Positions 8,757 through 22,470 of a stretch of 64,000 nt of DNA are shown here, piece after piece. Every line of letters starts with the position of its first letter. Position 1 is the first letter of the stretch. The position numbers were made by a program, and so were the translations under genes. Under the pieces are notes generated by a model. It did no database searches. It saw only the letters and a list, made by a program, of their open reading frames with translations, and was not told the DNA's origin. The DNA comes from Egibacteraceae bacterium (GTDB lineage: Bacteria > Actinomycetota > Nitriliruptoria > Euzebyales > Egibacteraceae). The stretch covers positions 68,108 through 132,107 of the forward strand of contig JAUJMS010000007.1 of NCBI GenBank assembly GCA_030446745.1, written 5' to 3'.

Positions 8757-8790
8757 TCGAGACCCCGGGGCTTGCCCCGGGGTCTCGAGC
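8757..8790. terminator. Near-perfect palindrome CTCGAGACCCCGGGGC-TT-GCCCCGGGGTCTCGAG downstream of prmA-like gene
   Basis: 16-bp arms read directly, located just 3' of the minus-strand CDS ending at 8803. Confidence 0.6.
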
Positions 8791-8802
8791 ATTCCGGAAA
8801 CA

Positions 8803-9576
8803 TCAGCGGTGGCGCCCCAGCAGCACGACCCATTCGCGCCCCGGTCGCACGACGACGGCGAGTCCCAGCGCCTCCAGCGCCGCCCTGCCGTCCGCCGCCC
8901 GCTCGCGCCCGACGCCGGAGGCCACCAACGTGCCGCGCGGCGCCAGCCGCGCCGCCAGATCCGCCGCGACCCCGACAAGTGTCGCGGTGTCGAGGTTGGC
9001 GAGCACGACGTCGAAGGTGCCGTCGGCGGCGTCCGCCGAGCCGAGCCGCACGTCGAGCGTCACGCCATTGGCGGCGGCGTTGCCGCGGGCGGTGGCGACC
9101 GCCAGCGGGTCGGTGTCGACGGCGACCACCGCCGTGGCGCCCAGGCGCGCCGCGGCCAGCGCCAGGTCGCCGGTGCCGGTGCCGACGTCGAGCACGCGCG
9201 CTCGGTGCAGCGCCAACTCCTGCAACGCGGCGAGGCAGCCGGTCGTCGTCTCGTGGTGTCCCGTCCCGAACGCCTGCGCCGGCTCGACGACGAGCACGAC
9301 CGGCGCGCCCGCCGGCGCCGGCAGCCACGGCGGCACGATGGTGACGGCCCCGACGGTCACCGGCGCGATCCCCGCCTTCCACGCCGCGTTCCAGTCGCGC
9401 GGCTCGACCGGCACCCAGCGGCCATTCAGCGGCAGGTCGGCAGGACGGCCGGTCAGGTGGACCGTGGCCCGGCCGTCCTGCTCGGCGATGCCGAGCAACC
9501 CGGCGGCCTCGAGCGCGGCGAGGTGGAGGTTGACCTCGTCCAGCGACAGGTCGGTGTGCAGCGCCCAGGTCGTCAC
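8803..9576 (-). CDS. prmA: Ribosomal protein L11 methyltransferase-like (PrmA family)
   Basis: PAQAFGTGHHETTTGCLAAL, VLDVGTGTGDLALAAA, VLANLDTATL motifs. Confidence 0.75.
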   Translation of the reverse strand: MTTWALHTDLSLDEVNLHLAALEAAGLLGIAEQDGRATVHLTGRPADLPLNGRWVPVEPRDWNAAWKAGIAPVTVGAVTIVPPWLPAPAGAPVVLVVEPAQAFGTGHHETTTGCLAALQELALHRARVLDVGTGTGDLALAAARLGATAVVAVDTDPLAVATARGNAAANGVTLDVRLGSADAADGTFDVVLANLDTATLVGVAADLAARLAPRGTLVASGVGRERAADGRAALEALGLAVVVRPGREWVVLLGRHR

Positions 9577-10133
9577 AGCCGCGTGACGAGCGCGCCGAGG
9601 TCGGCCGGCGGGCGCGGCGCCGGCACGCAGTCGTCGGGAACGGTGCCGAGGTAGATCCAGCCGGCGACCGTCTCGCGATCGGCGAGACCGAGCAGCTCGC
9701 GTACCGCCGGTGCGTCGCCGTACCAGCCGGTGCGCCACATCGCCCCGTAGCCCAGCGCGTGGGCGGCCAGACAGATCCCGTACGCCGCGCACGCGGCCGA
9801 CGCCAGCTGCTCCCAGTCGGGCACCTTGCGCGCCGGCGTCGGCCGCGCGACGACCGCGACGATCAGCGGGGCGCGCCGCGGCTTGTCCCGCGCCGCGGCC
9901 CAGGCGTCCGCGCCGGCGCCGGGTTCGCGCTCGGCGTGCGCCGCCGCGTACGCCGCGCCGAGGCGGTCCAACCCCGGACCGTCGACCACCACGAAGCGCC
10001 ACGGCCGCAGCCGGCCGTGGTCGGGCGCGGCGACGGCGGCCTGCAGCAGCGTGGCCAGCTCGTCGTCGGACGGGGCCGGCTCCACGAGCCGGCCGACGCT
10101 GCGCCGGCCGGTCAGGCAGGCCAGCGCCTCCAC
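9573..10133 (-). CDS. Nitroreductase family protein
   Basis: TGRRSVGRLVEPAPSDDELATLLQAAVAAPDHGRLRPWRFVVV; SAACAAYGICLAAHALGYGAMWRTG. Confidence 0.85.
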   Translation of the reverse strand: MEALACLTGRRSVGRLVEPAPSDDELATLLQAAVAAPDHGRLRPWRFVVVDGPGLDRLGAAYAAAHAEREPGAGADAWAAARDKPRRAPLIVAVVARPTPARKVPDWEQLASAACAAYGICLAAHALGYGAMWRTGWYGDAPAVRELLGLADRETVAGWIYLGTVPDDCVPAPRPPADLGALVTRL

Positions 10134-11773
10134 TACGTCGCGAGCTGGTAGTCGCCGAAGCGCTGGCGCAGCACCTTCTTGTCGAACTTGCCGACCGAGG
10201 TCTTGGGGATCTCCTCGACGAACACGACGTCGTCGGGCACCTGCCACTTCGCGACGTGCTCGCCGACGTAGCCGAGCAGCTCCTCCTTCGTGACCGCGTC
10301 GTCGGCCTTGACGACGCACGCGAGCGGGCGTTCGTCCCACTGCGGGTGGGGCACCGCGATGACCGCCGCCTCGACGACCTTGTCGTGCGCGATGAGCAGG
10401 TTCTCCAGGTCCACCGTCGAGATCCACTCCCCGCCGGACTTGACGAGGTCCTTGGTGCGGTCGACGAGCTTGATGTAGCCCTCGGCGTCGATGACCGCGA
10501 CGTCGCCGGTCTTGAGCCAGCGCGTGCCCGCCGCGTCGGTGACGAAGCGGTCCTGGCCGCCGCGGCCGTCGGGGGCGTCCGGGTCGTAGTAGGCGTCCGC
10601 GATCCACGGGCCGTTGATCTGCAGCTCGCCCATGGTCTCGCCGTCCCACGGGGCGATCTCGCCCTCCGAGGTCTCCAGGCGCACCCGCAGTGACGGGGCG
10701 GGGATGCCCTGGGTCAGCCGGGTGCGCAGGACCTGGTCCTCGGCGACGGTGGACTTGACGTTGGCGACCGACCCCAGCGGTGAGGTCTCGGTCATGCCCC
10801 AGGCGTGGACGATGCGGATGCCGAGCTCGTCGAAGCCGCGCATGAGCGGCTCGGGCACCGCCGAGCCGCCGCACAGGATGCGCTCGAGGGTCGACAGCGA
10901 CGCCGGGTCGACGGTGCCGGCACGAATCGCCTGCAGCACGCCGAACCACACCGTCGGCACGGCCGCCGAGACGGTGACGCGCTCCTCGGCGGTCAGCGCC
11001 GCGATGCTCGCCGGGTCGGCCATGAACCGACCGGGCATCGCGAGGTTCGCGCCGGTCAGCAGCGCCGCGTACGGCGTGCCCCAGGCGTTGGCGTGGAACT
11101 GCGGCACGATCGGCAGGCACACGTCGCGCTCGGACAGCCCGATGAAGTCGGCGAACAGCGACGCCATCGCGTGCAGCACCGACGAGCGGTGGCTGTAGAC
11201 CACACCCTTCGGGTTGCCCGTCGTGCCCGACGTGTAGCACATCGCGGCGGCGTCGTTCTCGCGCAGCGTCGGCCAGGAGAACTCCGGCGCGGCGCCGGCG
11301 AGCAGCTCCTCGTAGTCGACCGCGCCGTCGATCCCGCCGGCGCCGTCGAGGTCGTCCATCGCGACGACGGTGTTGACGGTATCGGTCCCGCTGACCGCCT
11401 GCCACGCCGGTGCCAGCGAGGTGTCGGCGAACACCACCTTGTCCTCGGCGTGGTTGACGATCCAGCTGATCTGCTCGTGGTGCAGGCGCGGGTTGAGGGT
11501 GTGGACCACCGCCCCCATGCACGGCACCGCGAGATACAGCTCCAGGTGGCGGTCGGAGTTCCACGCGAACGTGGCGACGCGGTCACCCGGACCCACGCCC
11601 ATGTCGCGCAGCGCCGACGCCAAGCGCGTGACGCGCTCGACGACCTCGGCGTAGCTGCGCCGGCGGACGCCGTCGGCGGTCTTGGTCGCCACGTGCTTCG
11701 TCGGGTACAGCTCGGCCACGCGCTCCAAGACCATCCGCAACGTCAGCGGCACGTCCTGCATGAGACCTTGCAC
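10133..11773 (-). CDS. Long-chain fatty-acid–CoA ligase (AMP-binding)
   Basis: CYTSGTTGNPKGVVYSHRS, WGMTETSPLG, WLKTGDVAVIDAEGYIKLVDRTKDLVKSGGEWIS. Confidence 0.92.
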   Translation of the reverse strand: MQGLMQDVPLTLRMVLERVAELYPTKHVATKTADGVRRRSYAEVVERVTRLASALRDMGVGPGDRVATFAWNSDRHLELYLAVPCMGAVVHTLNPRLHHEQISWIVNHAEDKVVFADTSLAPAWQAVSGTDTVNTVVAMDDLDGAGGIDGAVDYEELLAGAAPEFSWPTLRENDAAAMCYTSGTTGNPKGVVYSHRSSVLHAMASLFADFIGLSERDVCLPIVPQFHANAWGTPYAALLTGANLAMPGRFMADPASIAALTAEERVTVSAAVPTVWFGVLQAIRAGTVDPASLSTLERILCGGSAVPEPLMRGFDELGIRIVHAWGMTETSPLGSVANVKSTVAEDQVLRTRLTQGIPAPSLRVRLETSEGEIAPWDGETMGELQINGPWIADAYYDPDAPDGRGGQDRFVTDAAGTRWLKTGDVAVIDAEGYIKLVDRTKDLVKSGGEWISTVDLENLLIAHDKVVEAAVIAVPHPQWDERPLACVVKADDAVTKEELLGYVGEHVAKWQVPDDVVFVEEIPKTSVGKFDKKVLRQRFGDYQLAT

Positions 11774-11852
11774 AGCGACCTCCTGATGGCTCGGGTCGAG
11801 AACTATGCCCCTCGGGTGCAGCGGTCGTGCGTGGCTGGCTGGCGCGGTGGGA

Positions 11853-12164
11853 TCACGCCCTGGTCTTGGACTGCGCGACCTCGAAGGTCCACACGCTCGA
11901 CCCGGTCGCGGCCGGCCCGTCGGCCGACGCCTGCGCGTGGCCCTGGCCGAACGCCTGCGAGCTCAACCAGGCCTGGAACGACGCCTGCGAGTCCCAGCGG
12001 GTGTAAACGAGGTACGCGTCTTGTCCCTCGACGGGACGCAGCAGCTCGAACGCCTCGAAGCCGTCCATCTTGTCGACCTCGCCGGCGCGGTTGGCGAAAC
12101 GCTGCTCGAGCGTGTCGCGCATCGCCGCAGGGACGGTCAGGACGTTGATCGCGACGAACGACAT
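11853..12164 (-). CDS. Antibiotic biosynthesis monooxygenase (ABM) domain / heme-degrading monooxygenase-like
   Basis: VAINVLTVPAAMRDTLEQRFANRAGEVDKMDGFEAFELLRPVEGQDAYLVYTRWDSQASFQAW. Confidence 0.8.
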   Translation of the reverse strand: MSFVAINVLTVPAAMRDTLEQRFANRAGEVDKMDGFEAFELLRPVEGQDAYLVYTRWDSQASFQAWLSSQAFGQGHAQASADGPAATGSSVWTFEVAQSKTRA

Positions 12165-12227
12165 ACGGGCATCCTTGGTCGGGGCCGGCCGGGCCCGGAA
12201 TCGTAGTGGGCGCGGGAGGAGGACGAG

Positions 12228-13040
12228 ATGGCCGACGCCGGCGCGGCGCTCACCGCGGCGACGCGCTGCGTGCTCGCGGTGGCCGGCGGTGACGCACCGC
12301 TGGTGACACCGACGGCGTGCTGGTCCGACGGGGCGGCCGTGTGGCTGTCGCTGCCGGCCGACGGCCGCGACGTCGCCACGTTGCGGCGCTGCGGCCGTGC
12401 CAGCCTGTGGCTGCCACCCTCGGGCGACGCCGCGCGCGGGACGGCGGTCGCCGGTCCGGCGCGGGTCTACGGGTTGCACGAGCCGCTCGGGTTGGCGCTG
12501 CACGGACCGGTCGTCGCCGCGGCGATGGCGGCGCGCGCGGCGCAGTCGGCTGGCGCGGTGGTCGCGCGCGCGCAGGCGGTCGCGCGCGCCCCGCTGCGCG
12601 CGCTGCCCCACACCCGCGTCGCGCTGCGTGTCGCCGCCGACGAGGTCGAGTCGGTGGAGCTGCCGGCTCCGGGCGCCGGCGTCGCGCCGGCGCTTCCGAC
12701 CGTGGTGGCACCCGCGGTCCGCCGGGCCGTGGCGGGGCGCCGCGACGTCGTGCTCGCCACCGGCGCCGCTGGCGGTGTCGTCGTCGGCCCGGCGGCGTGG
12801 AGCGCCGGCTTCGCCCTGACCGTGCCGCCGCAACGCTTGCTGCAGGCCGGCACGCCGGCGGTGGTGGCCGTCCTTGGTGAGCGGTCGGGGTCTTCGGCCG
12901 GCGACGTCGGTCTGCTGCTGGCCGGCACGCTGCGGCACGGCGGGGTCTTCGCGCCCGGGACCGCGACGTTCTGGGTGGGCGACGACCGGCGCAGCGTGGC
13001 CGTGCCCGCGCCGACGGCCGCGTTGACGCTGCCGGACTGA
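12228..13040 (+). CDS. Pyridoxamine 5'-phosphate oxidase-like / hypothetical protein
   Basis: Open frame with ordinary composition; TPTACWSDGAAVWLSLPADGRDVATLRRCGRASLW resembles flavin-split-barrel N-terminus. Confidence 0.5.
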   Translation: MADAGAALTAATRCVLAVAGGDAPLVTPTACWSDGAAVWLSLPADGRDVATLRRCGRASLWLPPSGDAARGTAVAGPARVYGLHEPLGLALHGPVVAAAMAARAAQSAGAVVARAQAVARAPLRALPHTRVALRVAADEVESVELPAPGAGVAPALPTVVAPAVRRAVAGRRDVVLATGAAGGVVVGPAAWSAGFALTVPPQRLLQAGTPAVVAVLGERSGSSAGDVGLLLAGTLRHGGVFAPGTATFWVGDDRRSVAVPAPTAALTLPD

Positions 13041-13537
13041 TGGGCACGGCCACGCCGACCTGCGTCTACCGCGTCGACGGCGCGCTCGTCGAGCGGTTGG
13101 ACGCGTGCCTGGGCCCGCCGCTGGACTCCTACGTCCGCGGTTGGCAGGTGTGGCTCGAGGACAACGGCCCGAACGGTGAGCGCCTGGAGTGGCGCCTGCA
13201 CCCGCCGGCCGGCTTCCGGATGCCGCGCGGCGTCGACCCGCACGACTTGTTCGACGTCGTCCTGGCTGGAGTCGCCGACGCCCCGGCGGGCGCGGCGATC
13301 GACCTCGGCAAGGAGCGGCGCACCCTCGCTCAGGTGTGGGAGGTGCTCGAGGTGTTCCCCACCGACGACGACGTGGCGCCCGACGCGCTCGCCGCCGCGG
13401 CGACCGCGGTGCTGGGCGGACGGGCGCCTGACGCCACTGGTCGCGTCGACCACGGCCGCCTCGGCGACCTGTGGCGCGGGCGGCGGGGCGACTTCTCGGT
13501 CGGTGCGGCGCTGCTCGCCACGCTCGAGCAGCGGTGA
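13040..13537 (+). CDS. Conserved hypothetical protein
   Basis: Adjacent to the preceding ORF (start at 13040 overlaps its stop); no family recognised. Confidence 0.5.
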   Translation: MGTATPTCVYRVDGALVERLDACLGPPLDSYVRGWQVWLEDNGPNGERLEWRLHPPAGFRMPRGVDPHDLFDVVLAGVADAPAGAAIDLGKERRTLAQVWEVLEVFPTDDDVAPDALAAAATAVLGGRAPDATGRVDHGRLGDLWRGRRGDFSVGAALLATLEQR

Positions 13538-13592
13538 CGCACGGGGCGTTGCCGTTCCGAGTGGGCGCGACGACGCTCTACCCTGCCCGGGC

Positions 13593-14408
13593 ATGAAGCC
13601 AGTCGCGATGCACAACGGCCAACGGATGCCGCTGGACGAGGTGCGCCTGGCGATCACCGACGAGGGGGTCGCGCGCGGTGACGGGGCGTTCGAGACGATC
13701 GGGGTCTGGGGCGGTCGGCCGTTCCGCCTCGACGACCACCTCGCCCGGCTGGCGGCCTCGCTCGCTGCGCTCGGCCTGGCGCCGCTGGACCGCGACGCCG
13801 CCGCCGCCGACGCCCGTGCGCTCGTGACCGACCTGGCCGACGACGCTGCGCTGCGCGTCTACGTCACCGCGTCCGGCACCCGTGTCGTGACGCTGACGCC
13901 GCAGCCGGTGCGCCCCCCGGTGCGGGCGCTGGTCGTCCAGCAGGCGCCGTGGATCCGTCCGCTCGGCAGCTACGGGCCCGCAGGCGCCAAGACGATGTCG
14001 TATGCGGCGAACATGGCGGCCACGCGCACCGCCCAGCGCGCCGGCGCCGACGACGCGCTGTTGATCTCGCTGGAGGGTTGGGTGCTGGAAGGCCCGACCT
14101 TCGCCGTGATCTGGGTCGCCGACGACCGGCTGTACGCCCCGCCGGCCACGCTTGGGATCATCGACTCCATCACCCGCCGCACGGTGCTCGAGCTCGCCGC
14201 CGCGCAGGAGCTCGCGGTCGTCGAGGAGCCGCGCCCGCTGGACCACCTGCTCGGCGCCGACGAGGTGTGGGCGTGCTCGTCGGTGCGCGACGTCATCGCG
14301 GTGCGGCGCGTCGACGAGGTGGCGTTCGACGGCCCCGCGCCGCTGCGCGACCGGATGTCGGCGGCGTTGGAGGCGGCGCGCCGCGGCGCGGCAACCGGGG
14401 CCGATTAG
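13593..14408 (+). CDS. Class IV aminotransferase (PabC/BCAT-like)
   Basis: DEGVARGDGAFETIGVWGGRPFRLDDHLARL; AGADDALLISLEGWVLEGPTFAVIWV; GIIDSITRRTVLELA. Confidence 0.88.
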   Translation: MKPVAMHNGQRMPLDEVRLAITDEGVARGDGAFETIGVWGGRPFRLDDHLARLAASLAALGLAPLDRDAAAADARALVTDLADDAALRVYVTASGTRVVTLTPQPVRPPVRALVVQQAPWIRPLGSYGPAGAKTMSYAANMAATRTAQRAGADDALLISLEGWVLEGPTFAVIWVADDRLYAPPATLGIIDSITRRTVLELAAAQELAVVEEPRPLDHLLGADEVWACSSVRDVIAVRRVDEVAFDGPAPLRDRMSAALEAARRGAATGAD

Positions 14409-15052
14409 CCGTCGGCGGCTTGGCGCGCCCTCGCGCGGCGGAACGTCTCGAGGTCGGGATCGACGGTGCGGTCGCGCTTGAGCTCGGAGAAGTTGTCGTA
14501 ACGGGTGAGCCACGCGACGCAGCGCCACAGCTCGACCGCGTCCTCGTCGGTGGGCACGTTGCTGATGACCGGCCCGAAGATCGCTGGACCGTCGCCGCCG
14601 TCGAGCACGATCGTCGGCACGCCGAAGCTACGGGTGGACTCGACCAGCGCGTGGTGCTCCGCGCACACCGTCTCCCAGGTCTGGTCGTCGCCCGTCGCCT
14701 TGTCCTGCAGCGCCCCCGGGAGTCCCGCCTCTTCGAGCGCCGCCGCGATGACGGTCGGGTCGTCCGGCGCCTCGCCGCGCTCGTGGATCGCCGCGCCGAG
14801 CGCCGCATAGAAGCGCCCCGCCGCGTCGTTGCCCGCCTCGTCACGCACCGCAACGGTGGTGCGCAGCCCCGGCGCCGAGCGGGCGTGCCCCTTGAGCCGG
14901 CTCTCCTCACTGCCGGCGTTGACCAGCTCCAGCGAGAACACCGCCCACTCGACGCTGACCTCGCCGAGCTGTTCGAGGCGGCGCACCCAGCGGGAGGTCT
15001 GATAGCACCACGGGCACAGCGGGTCGAAGTGGAAGCGCACACGTTCGGTCAC
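14405..15052 (-). CDS. Rv2466c-like DsbA-family (mycothiol-dependent reductase-like) protein
   Basis: FHFDPLCPWCYQTSRWVRRLEQLGEVSVEWAVFSLELVN. Confidence 0.85.
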   Translation of the reverse strand: MTERVRFHFDPLCPWCYQTSRWVRRLEQLGEVSVEWAVFSLELVNAGSEESRLKGHARSAPGLRTTVAVRDEAGNDAAGRFYAALGAAIHERGEAPDDPTVIAAALEEAGLPGALQDKATGDDQTWETVCAEHHALVESTRSFGVPTIVLDGGDGPAIFGPVISNVPTDEDAVELWRCVAWLTRYDNFSELKRDRTVDPDLETFRRARARQAADG

Positions 15053-15111
15053 GTCGGGAAGGCTCCTGTGAGGTCGCGGAGAGGCGGTACGCCCAGCCTT
15101 CCCGGTGCCGG

Positions 15112-16320
15112 TCAGCCGGGAACCCGCTCCCGGACGTAGCCCACGACGCGCGCGGCGCTGGCGGCGATCGGCACGGACAGGAACGCTCCGAGAACGCCGA
15201 GCAGGACCGCCCCGGCCGACAGGGCGGCGATGACCGCGAGCGGGTGCAACTCGGTCGCCCGGCCGAGCAGGATCGGGGCGAGGACGTGGCCCTCGACCTG
15301 CTGCACCGCGACGATGAGCAACAGGACGGCGATGGCGGCGCCGGGTCCGTTGGTCGCCAGGGCGACGAGCACGGCGACGCTGCCGGCGAGGAACGCGCCG
15401 ACGATGGGAAACAGCGCGCCGAAGAACACCAGCACCGACAGCGGCAGGGCGAGCGGGACCCGCAGGACCACCAGCCCGATGCCGATCACCACCGCGTCGA
15501 CGAGCCCGATGAGCAGCAGCCCGCGGATGTAGGCGCCGATGGTGAACCACACCCGGTCGCCGCACGCCTGGACGTCGGCGCGGATCCGCTCCGGAAACAG
15601 GTCACGCAGCCACCCGGCGATGCGCGAGCCGTCCTTGAGGTAGAAGAACAACGCGAACAGGCCGAGGACCAGGCCGGCGAAGCCCTCCACCAGAACGACG
15701 CCGGCCTCGACGAGACGCGGGCCCAACTCGCCCGCATCGTCGGAGGCCTGGGCGCGGACCCGTTCGATCAGGGCGTCCACCGGCACAGGGTCGAGTCCGA
15801 GCGGTCCTGACCGCAGGTAGCTGCGCACCTGGCCGTAGCCGCGCTCGAGGCTGTCGGCGAGCCCTTCCAGCTCCGCGGCCACCGACGGCGTGAGGACGCG
15901 GAACAGCAGGACGAACAGCGCGATCGCGCCGACGAGCACGATCAGCGCCGCCGCCGCGTCCGGCACGCCACGGCGCTTCAGCGCGTCCGCGGGCGGCACG
16001 AGGACGGCGGCGGGGAACAGCGCGAGGACCAGCGGGACGACGACGACGGTCAGCGCGCCGAGGACGATGGCGGCGCCGACGGCGAGCACGGCCACGCCGA
16101 TCAGCGACCACGACAGCGCCCCGATGCGCACGAGCGGGCGCTGTCCCAACGGCACCGGCGGCGTCGCGGCGGTGAGCGCGTCGGCCGGTCCGCCACCCGA
16201 GGGCGGCGCCGGCGCGGCGGGCGGCGCGGGCGGCGCGCCCGCCGGCGTCGCGGCCGGGGTCGCGGCGGTGTCCGCGCCCGGCGTGCTGGCCCCGCCGCGT
16301 GGTCTCCTGCGAAGCGCCAT
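15112..16320 (-). CDS. AI-2E family transporter (PerM-like)
   Basis: Multiple TM segments; EGFAGLVLGLFALFFYLKDGSRI; APILLGRATELHPLAVI. Confidence 0.85.
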   Translation of the reverse strand: MALRRRPRGGASTPGADTAATPAATPAGAPPAPPAAPAPPSGGGPADALTAATPPVPLGQRPLVRIGALSWSLIGVAVLAVGAAIVLGALTVVVVPLVLALFPAAVLVPPADALKRRGVPDAAAALIVLVGAIALFVLLFRVLTPSVAAELEGLADSLERGYGQVRSYLRSGPLGLDPVPVDALIERVRAQASDDAGELGPRLVEAGVVLVEGFAGLVLGLFALFFYLKDGSRIAGWLRDLFPERIRADVQACGDRVWFTIGAYIRGLLLIGLVDAVVIGIGLVVLRVPLALPLSVLVFFGALFPIVGAFLAGSVAVLVALATNGPGAAIAVLLLIVAVQQVEGHVLAPILLGRATELHPLAVIAALSAGAVLLGVLGAFLSVPIAASAARVVGYVRERVPG

Positions 16321-16369
16321 CGCCGTACCGTAACGGGCGCCGGCGGCGAGCGACCGCACCTCGGGTGTG

Positions 16370-17689
16370 TCAGCCGTCCTCGAGGCAGGCGCGCAGGGCC
16401 GCGATCATCGGCGCGACGTCGGCGGCCGCGGCCTGCTCGCGCACCGAGTGCATCGACAGCATCGGGGCGCCCACGTCGACGGTCGCCAGGCCCAGCCGCG
16501 TCGCGGTCAGCGGCCCGATCGTCGAGCCGCACGCGAGGTCGGCGCGGCTGACGAAGGACTGGACCGCCACGCCGGCGTCGCGGCAGCGCGCGACGAACCA
16601 CGCGGCCGTGGCGGCGTCGGTGGCGTACGCCTGGTTGGCGTTGTGCTTGACGACCGGACCACCGCCCAGGCGCGGGCGATGCTCGGCGTCGTGGCGGTCG
16701 GCGTAGTTCGGATGCACCGCGTGCGCCATGTCGGCGCTGACCAGCCGTGACCGCGCCAGCGCGATCGGCAGTGCCTGGGGGTCGGCGCCGCGGTCACCGC
16801 CGTCGCCGGTCGCGGCGACGACCCGGGCGACGACCTGCGCGAGGAACGGGCCGCGCGCGCCCTCGGCGCTGGCCGAGCCGACCTCCTCGTGGTCGTTGGC
16901 GACGACGATCTGCGTCGCGGCGATCGGGGTGGCGCCGAGCAGTGCCGTCAGTCCGGTGAAGCACGACGCGAGGTTGTCCAGCCGCGGCGCGAACAGGTAC
17001 GCCCCGTCGGCGCCGCCCAGCGCAGCCGGCTGCGTGTCGGCGGTGACCAGGTCCCAGCCGAGCAGCGCGTCGCGCGCTTCGCCCGCCGCCTCGGCGACCG
17101 CGTCGAGGACGTCGCCGGAGCCGTCGGCGCCCCACAGCGGCACGAGGTGGGTCTGCGGGTTGAGCTCGAGCCCCTTCTCGCGCAGCTCACGGGAGAGGTG
17201 GATCGCCAGCGACGGGATGCGCAGCGGCGCCCCGGGCAGGCGCACCAGCAGGACGGTGACGCTGCCGTCGTCGGCGGCCACCGCGACGCGCCCCGCCAGC
17301 GTCAGGTCACGGTCCAGCCAGGTGTGCGCGAGCACACCGCCGTACGGCTCGACGCCGACCTGGCGGTAGCCGCAGCGCCGGACGTCGGGGCGGGGACGGA
17401 CCTTGAACGCCGGCGAGTCGGTGTGCGCTCCGACGATCCGCATCCCCGCGTCGGCGGCCGGCGCGGCGCCGACGACGAAGGCGGCGACGCTGCTGCCGTC
17501 GCGCACGACGTAGCGCCGGTCTCCGGGCGCGAGCGTCCAGCGCTGCGCCTCGTCCAGCGGCGTGAAGCCGGCGCCGTCGAGCAGACCCGTCATCGCCGCG
17601 ACGGCGTGGTACGGCGACGGCGCCGCGTCGACGAAGGCGAGCAGCTCGCGCGCCGGCTCGGCCGCCTCGCCCGCGCCGCGCGCGGTCAC
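16370..17689 (-). CDS. M18 family aminopeptidase
   Basis: FVDAAPSPYHAVAAM, GAHTDSPAFKVRP, NDHEEVGSASAEGARGPFL, SADMAHAVHPNY. Confidence 0.92.
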   Translation of the reverse strand: MTARGAGEAAEPARELLAFVDAAPSPYHAVAAMTGLLDGAGFTPLDEAQRWTLAPGDRRYVVRDGSSVAAFVVGAAPAADAGMRIVGAHTDSPAFKVRPRPDVRRCGYRQVGVEPYGGVLAHTWLDRDLTLAGRVAVAADDGSVTVLLVRLPGAPLRIPSLAIHLSRELREKGLELNPQTHLVPLWGADGSGDVLDAVAEAAGEARDALLGWDLVTADTQPAALGGADGAYLFAPRLDNLASCFTGLTALLGATPIAATQIVVANDHEEVGSASAEGARGPFLAQVVARVVAATGDGGDRGADPQALPIALARSRLVSADMAHAVHPNYADRHDAEHRPRLGGGPVVKHNANQAYATDAATAAWFVARCRDAGVAVQSFVSRADLACGSTIGPLTATRLGLATVDVGAPMLSMHSVREQAAAADVAPMIAALRACLEDG

Positions 17690-17714
17690 GGTCGCATCCG
17701 CGCGCCGGTCGCCG

Positions 17715-21437
<3,723 letters not shown>

Positions 21438-21604
21438 GGGACGCTTCACCGCGATTCGTGTGCCGTCGGATGCCGTCGGAACGGGTCGCGCGGCGGACGC
21501 CGGGACATCGCCGCCGGGCATGGCCGATGCTAACGCGCGTCCCGCCCAGCCCTTACCCGAAGGCGTGTCCGGTCAGGCCATGCGCCCACCGATGACGAGG
21601 TGTC

Positions 21605-22270
21605 GTGGACCAGTCTCAGGAATCCAGCGGCGATCCCCCGGCGGTACCCGGCACGGCCAGGGCGGCGGCGCCTGACGACGTCGGCGTCGGGCCGCACCCA
21701 CGGCCGTGGCCCGACGACGCGCGCCTGGACCCGGCGCTGCTCGCCGAGGGCGACCGGCGCAACGTCGTCGACCGCTACCGCTACTGGCGCGTCGAGGCGG
21801 TCGTCGCCGACCTCGACGCGCGGCGTCACCCCTTCCACGTGGCCATCGAGAACTGGCAACACGACCTGAACATCGGGGCGGTGGTGCGCAACGCCAACGC
21901 CTTCCTCGCCGCGGCCGTGCACATCGTCGGGCGGCGCCGCTGGAACCGGCGGGGCGCGATGGTCACCGACCGCTATCAGCACGTGCGCTACCACGCCACC
22001 GTCGATCAGCTCGCCGCCTGGGCGGCGGCTGAGGGGCTGCCGCTGCTCGGCGTCGACAACATGGCGGGCGCGGTGGCGATCGACACGGCCCACTTGCCGC
22101 GCGCCTGCGTCATGCTGTTCGGGCAGGAGGGGCCGGGCCTGTCCGACGCCGCCCGCGCCACCGTGTCGCAGGTGCTCACGATCCGCCAGTTCGGCTCGAC
22201 GCGGTCGATCAACGCCGGCGTGGCGAGCGGCATCGCGATGCACGAGTGGATCCGCCGCCACGCGCGCTAG
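21605..22270 (+). CDS. TrmH/SpoU family RNA methyltransferase
   Basis: NWQHDLNIGAVVRNANAF, VMLFGQEGPGLSDAAR, IRQFGSTRSINAGVASGIAMHEW. Confidence 0.88.
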   Translation: MDQSQESSGDPPAVPGTARAAAPDDVGVGPHPRPWPDDARLDPALLAEGDRRNVVDRYRYWRVEAVVADLDARRHPFHVAIENWQHDLNIGAVVRNANAFLAAAVHIVGRRRWNRRGAMVTDRYQHVRYHATVDQLAAWAAAEGLPLLGVDNMAGAVAIDTAHLPRACVMLFGQEGPGLSDAARATVSQVLTIRQFGSTRSINAGVASGIAMHEWIRRHAR

Positions 22271-22344
22271 AAACAGCGGTGCCGGTGGGCGCGGTCAGTC
22301 GGGCCGGCGCCGGAAGAGATCGTCGAGGTTAGAAATGCGCCGCG

Positions 22345-22470
22345 ATGCGAACCACGGTCACCCTCGACCCGGACGTCGCGGCGGGTTGCAGCAAGCGGCC
22401 CGGGAACGCGGCGTCTCGTTCGAGCAGACGCAGGGGGCGCGACTCAGGGGCGCCCCGGCGCGCGGCGCGC
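22345..22470 (+). pseudogene. VapB-type antitoxin fragment (frameshifted/truncated)
   Basis: MRTTVTLDPDVAA in one frame continues as LQQAARERGVSFEQT in the -1 frame; no intact toxin follows. Confidence 0.5.
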
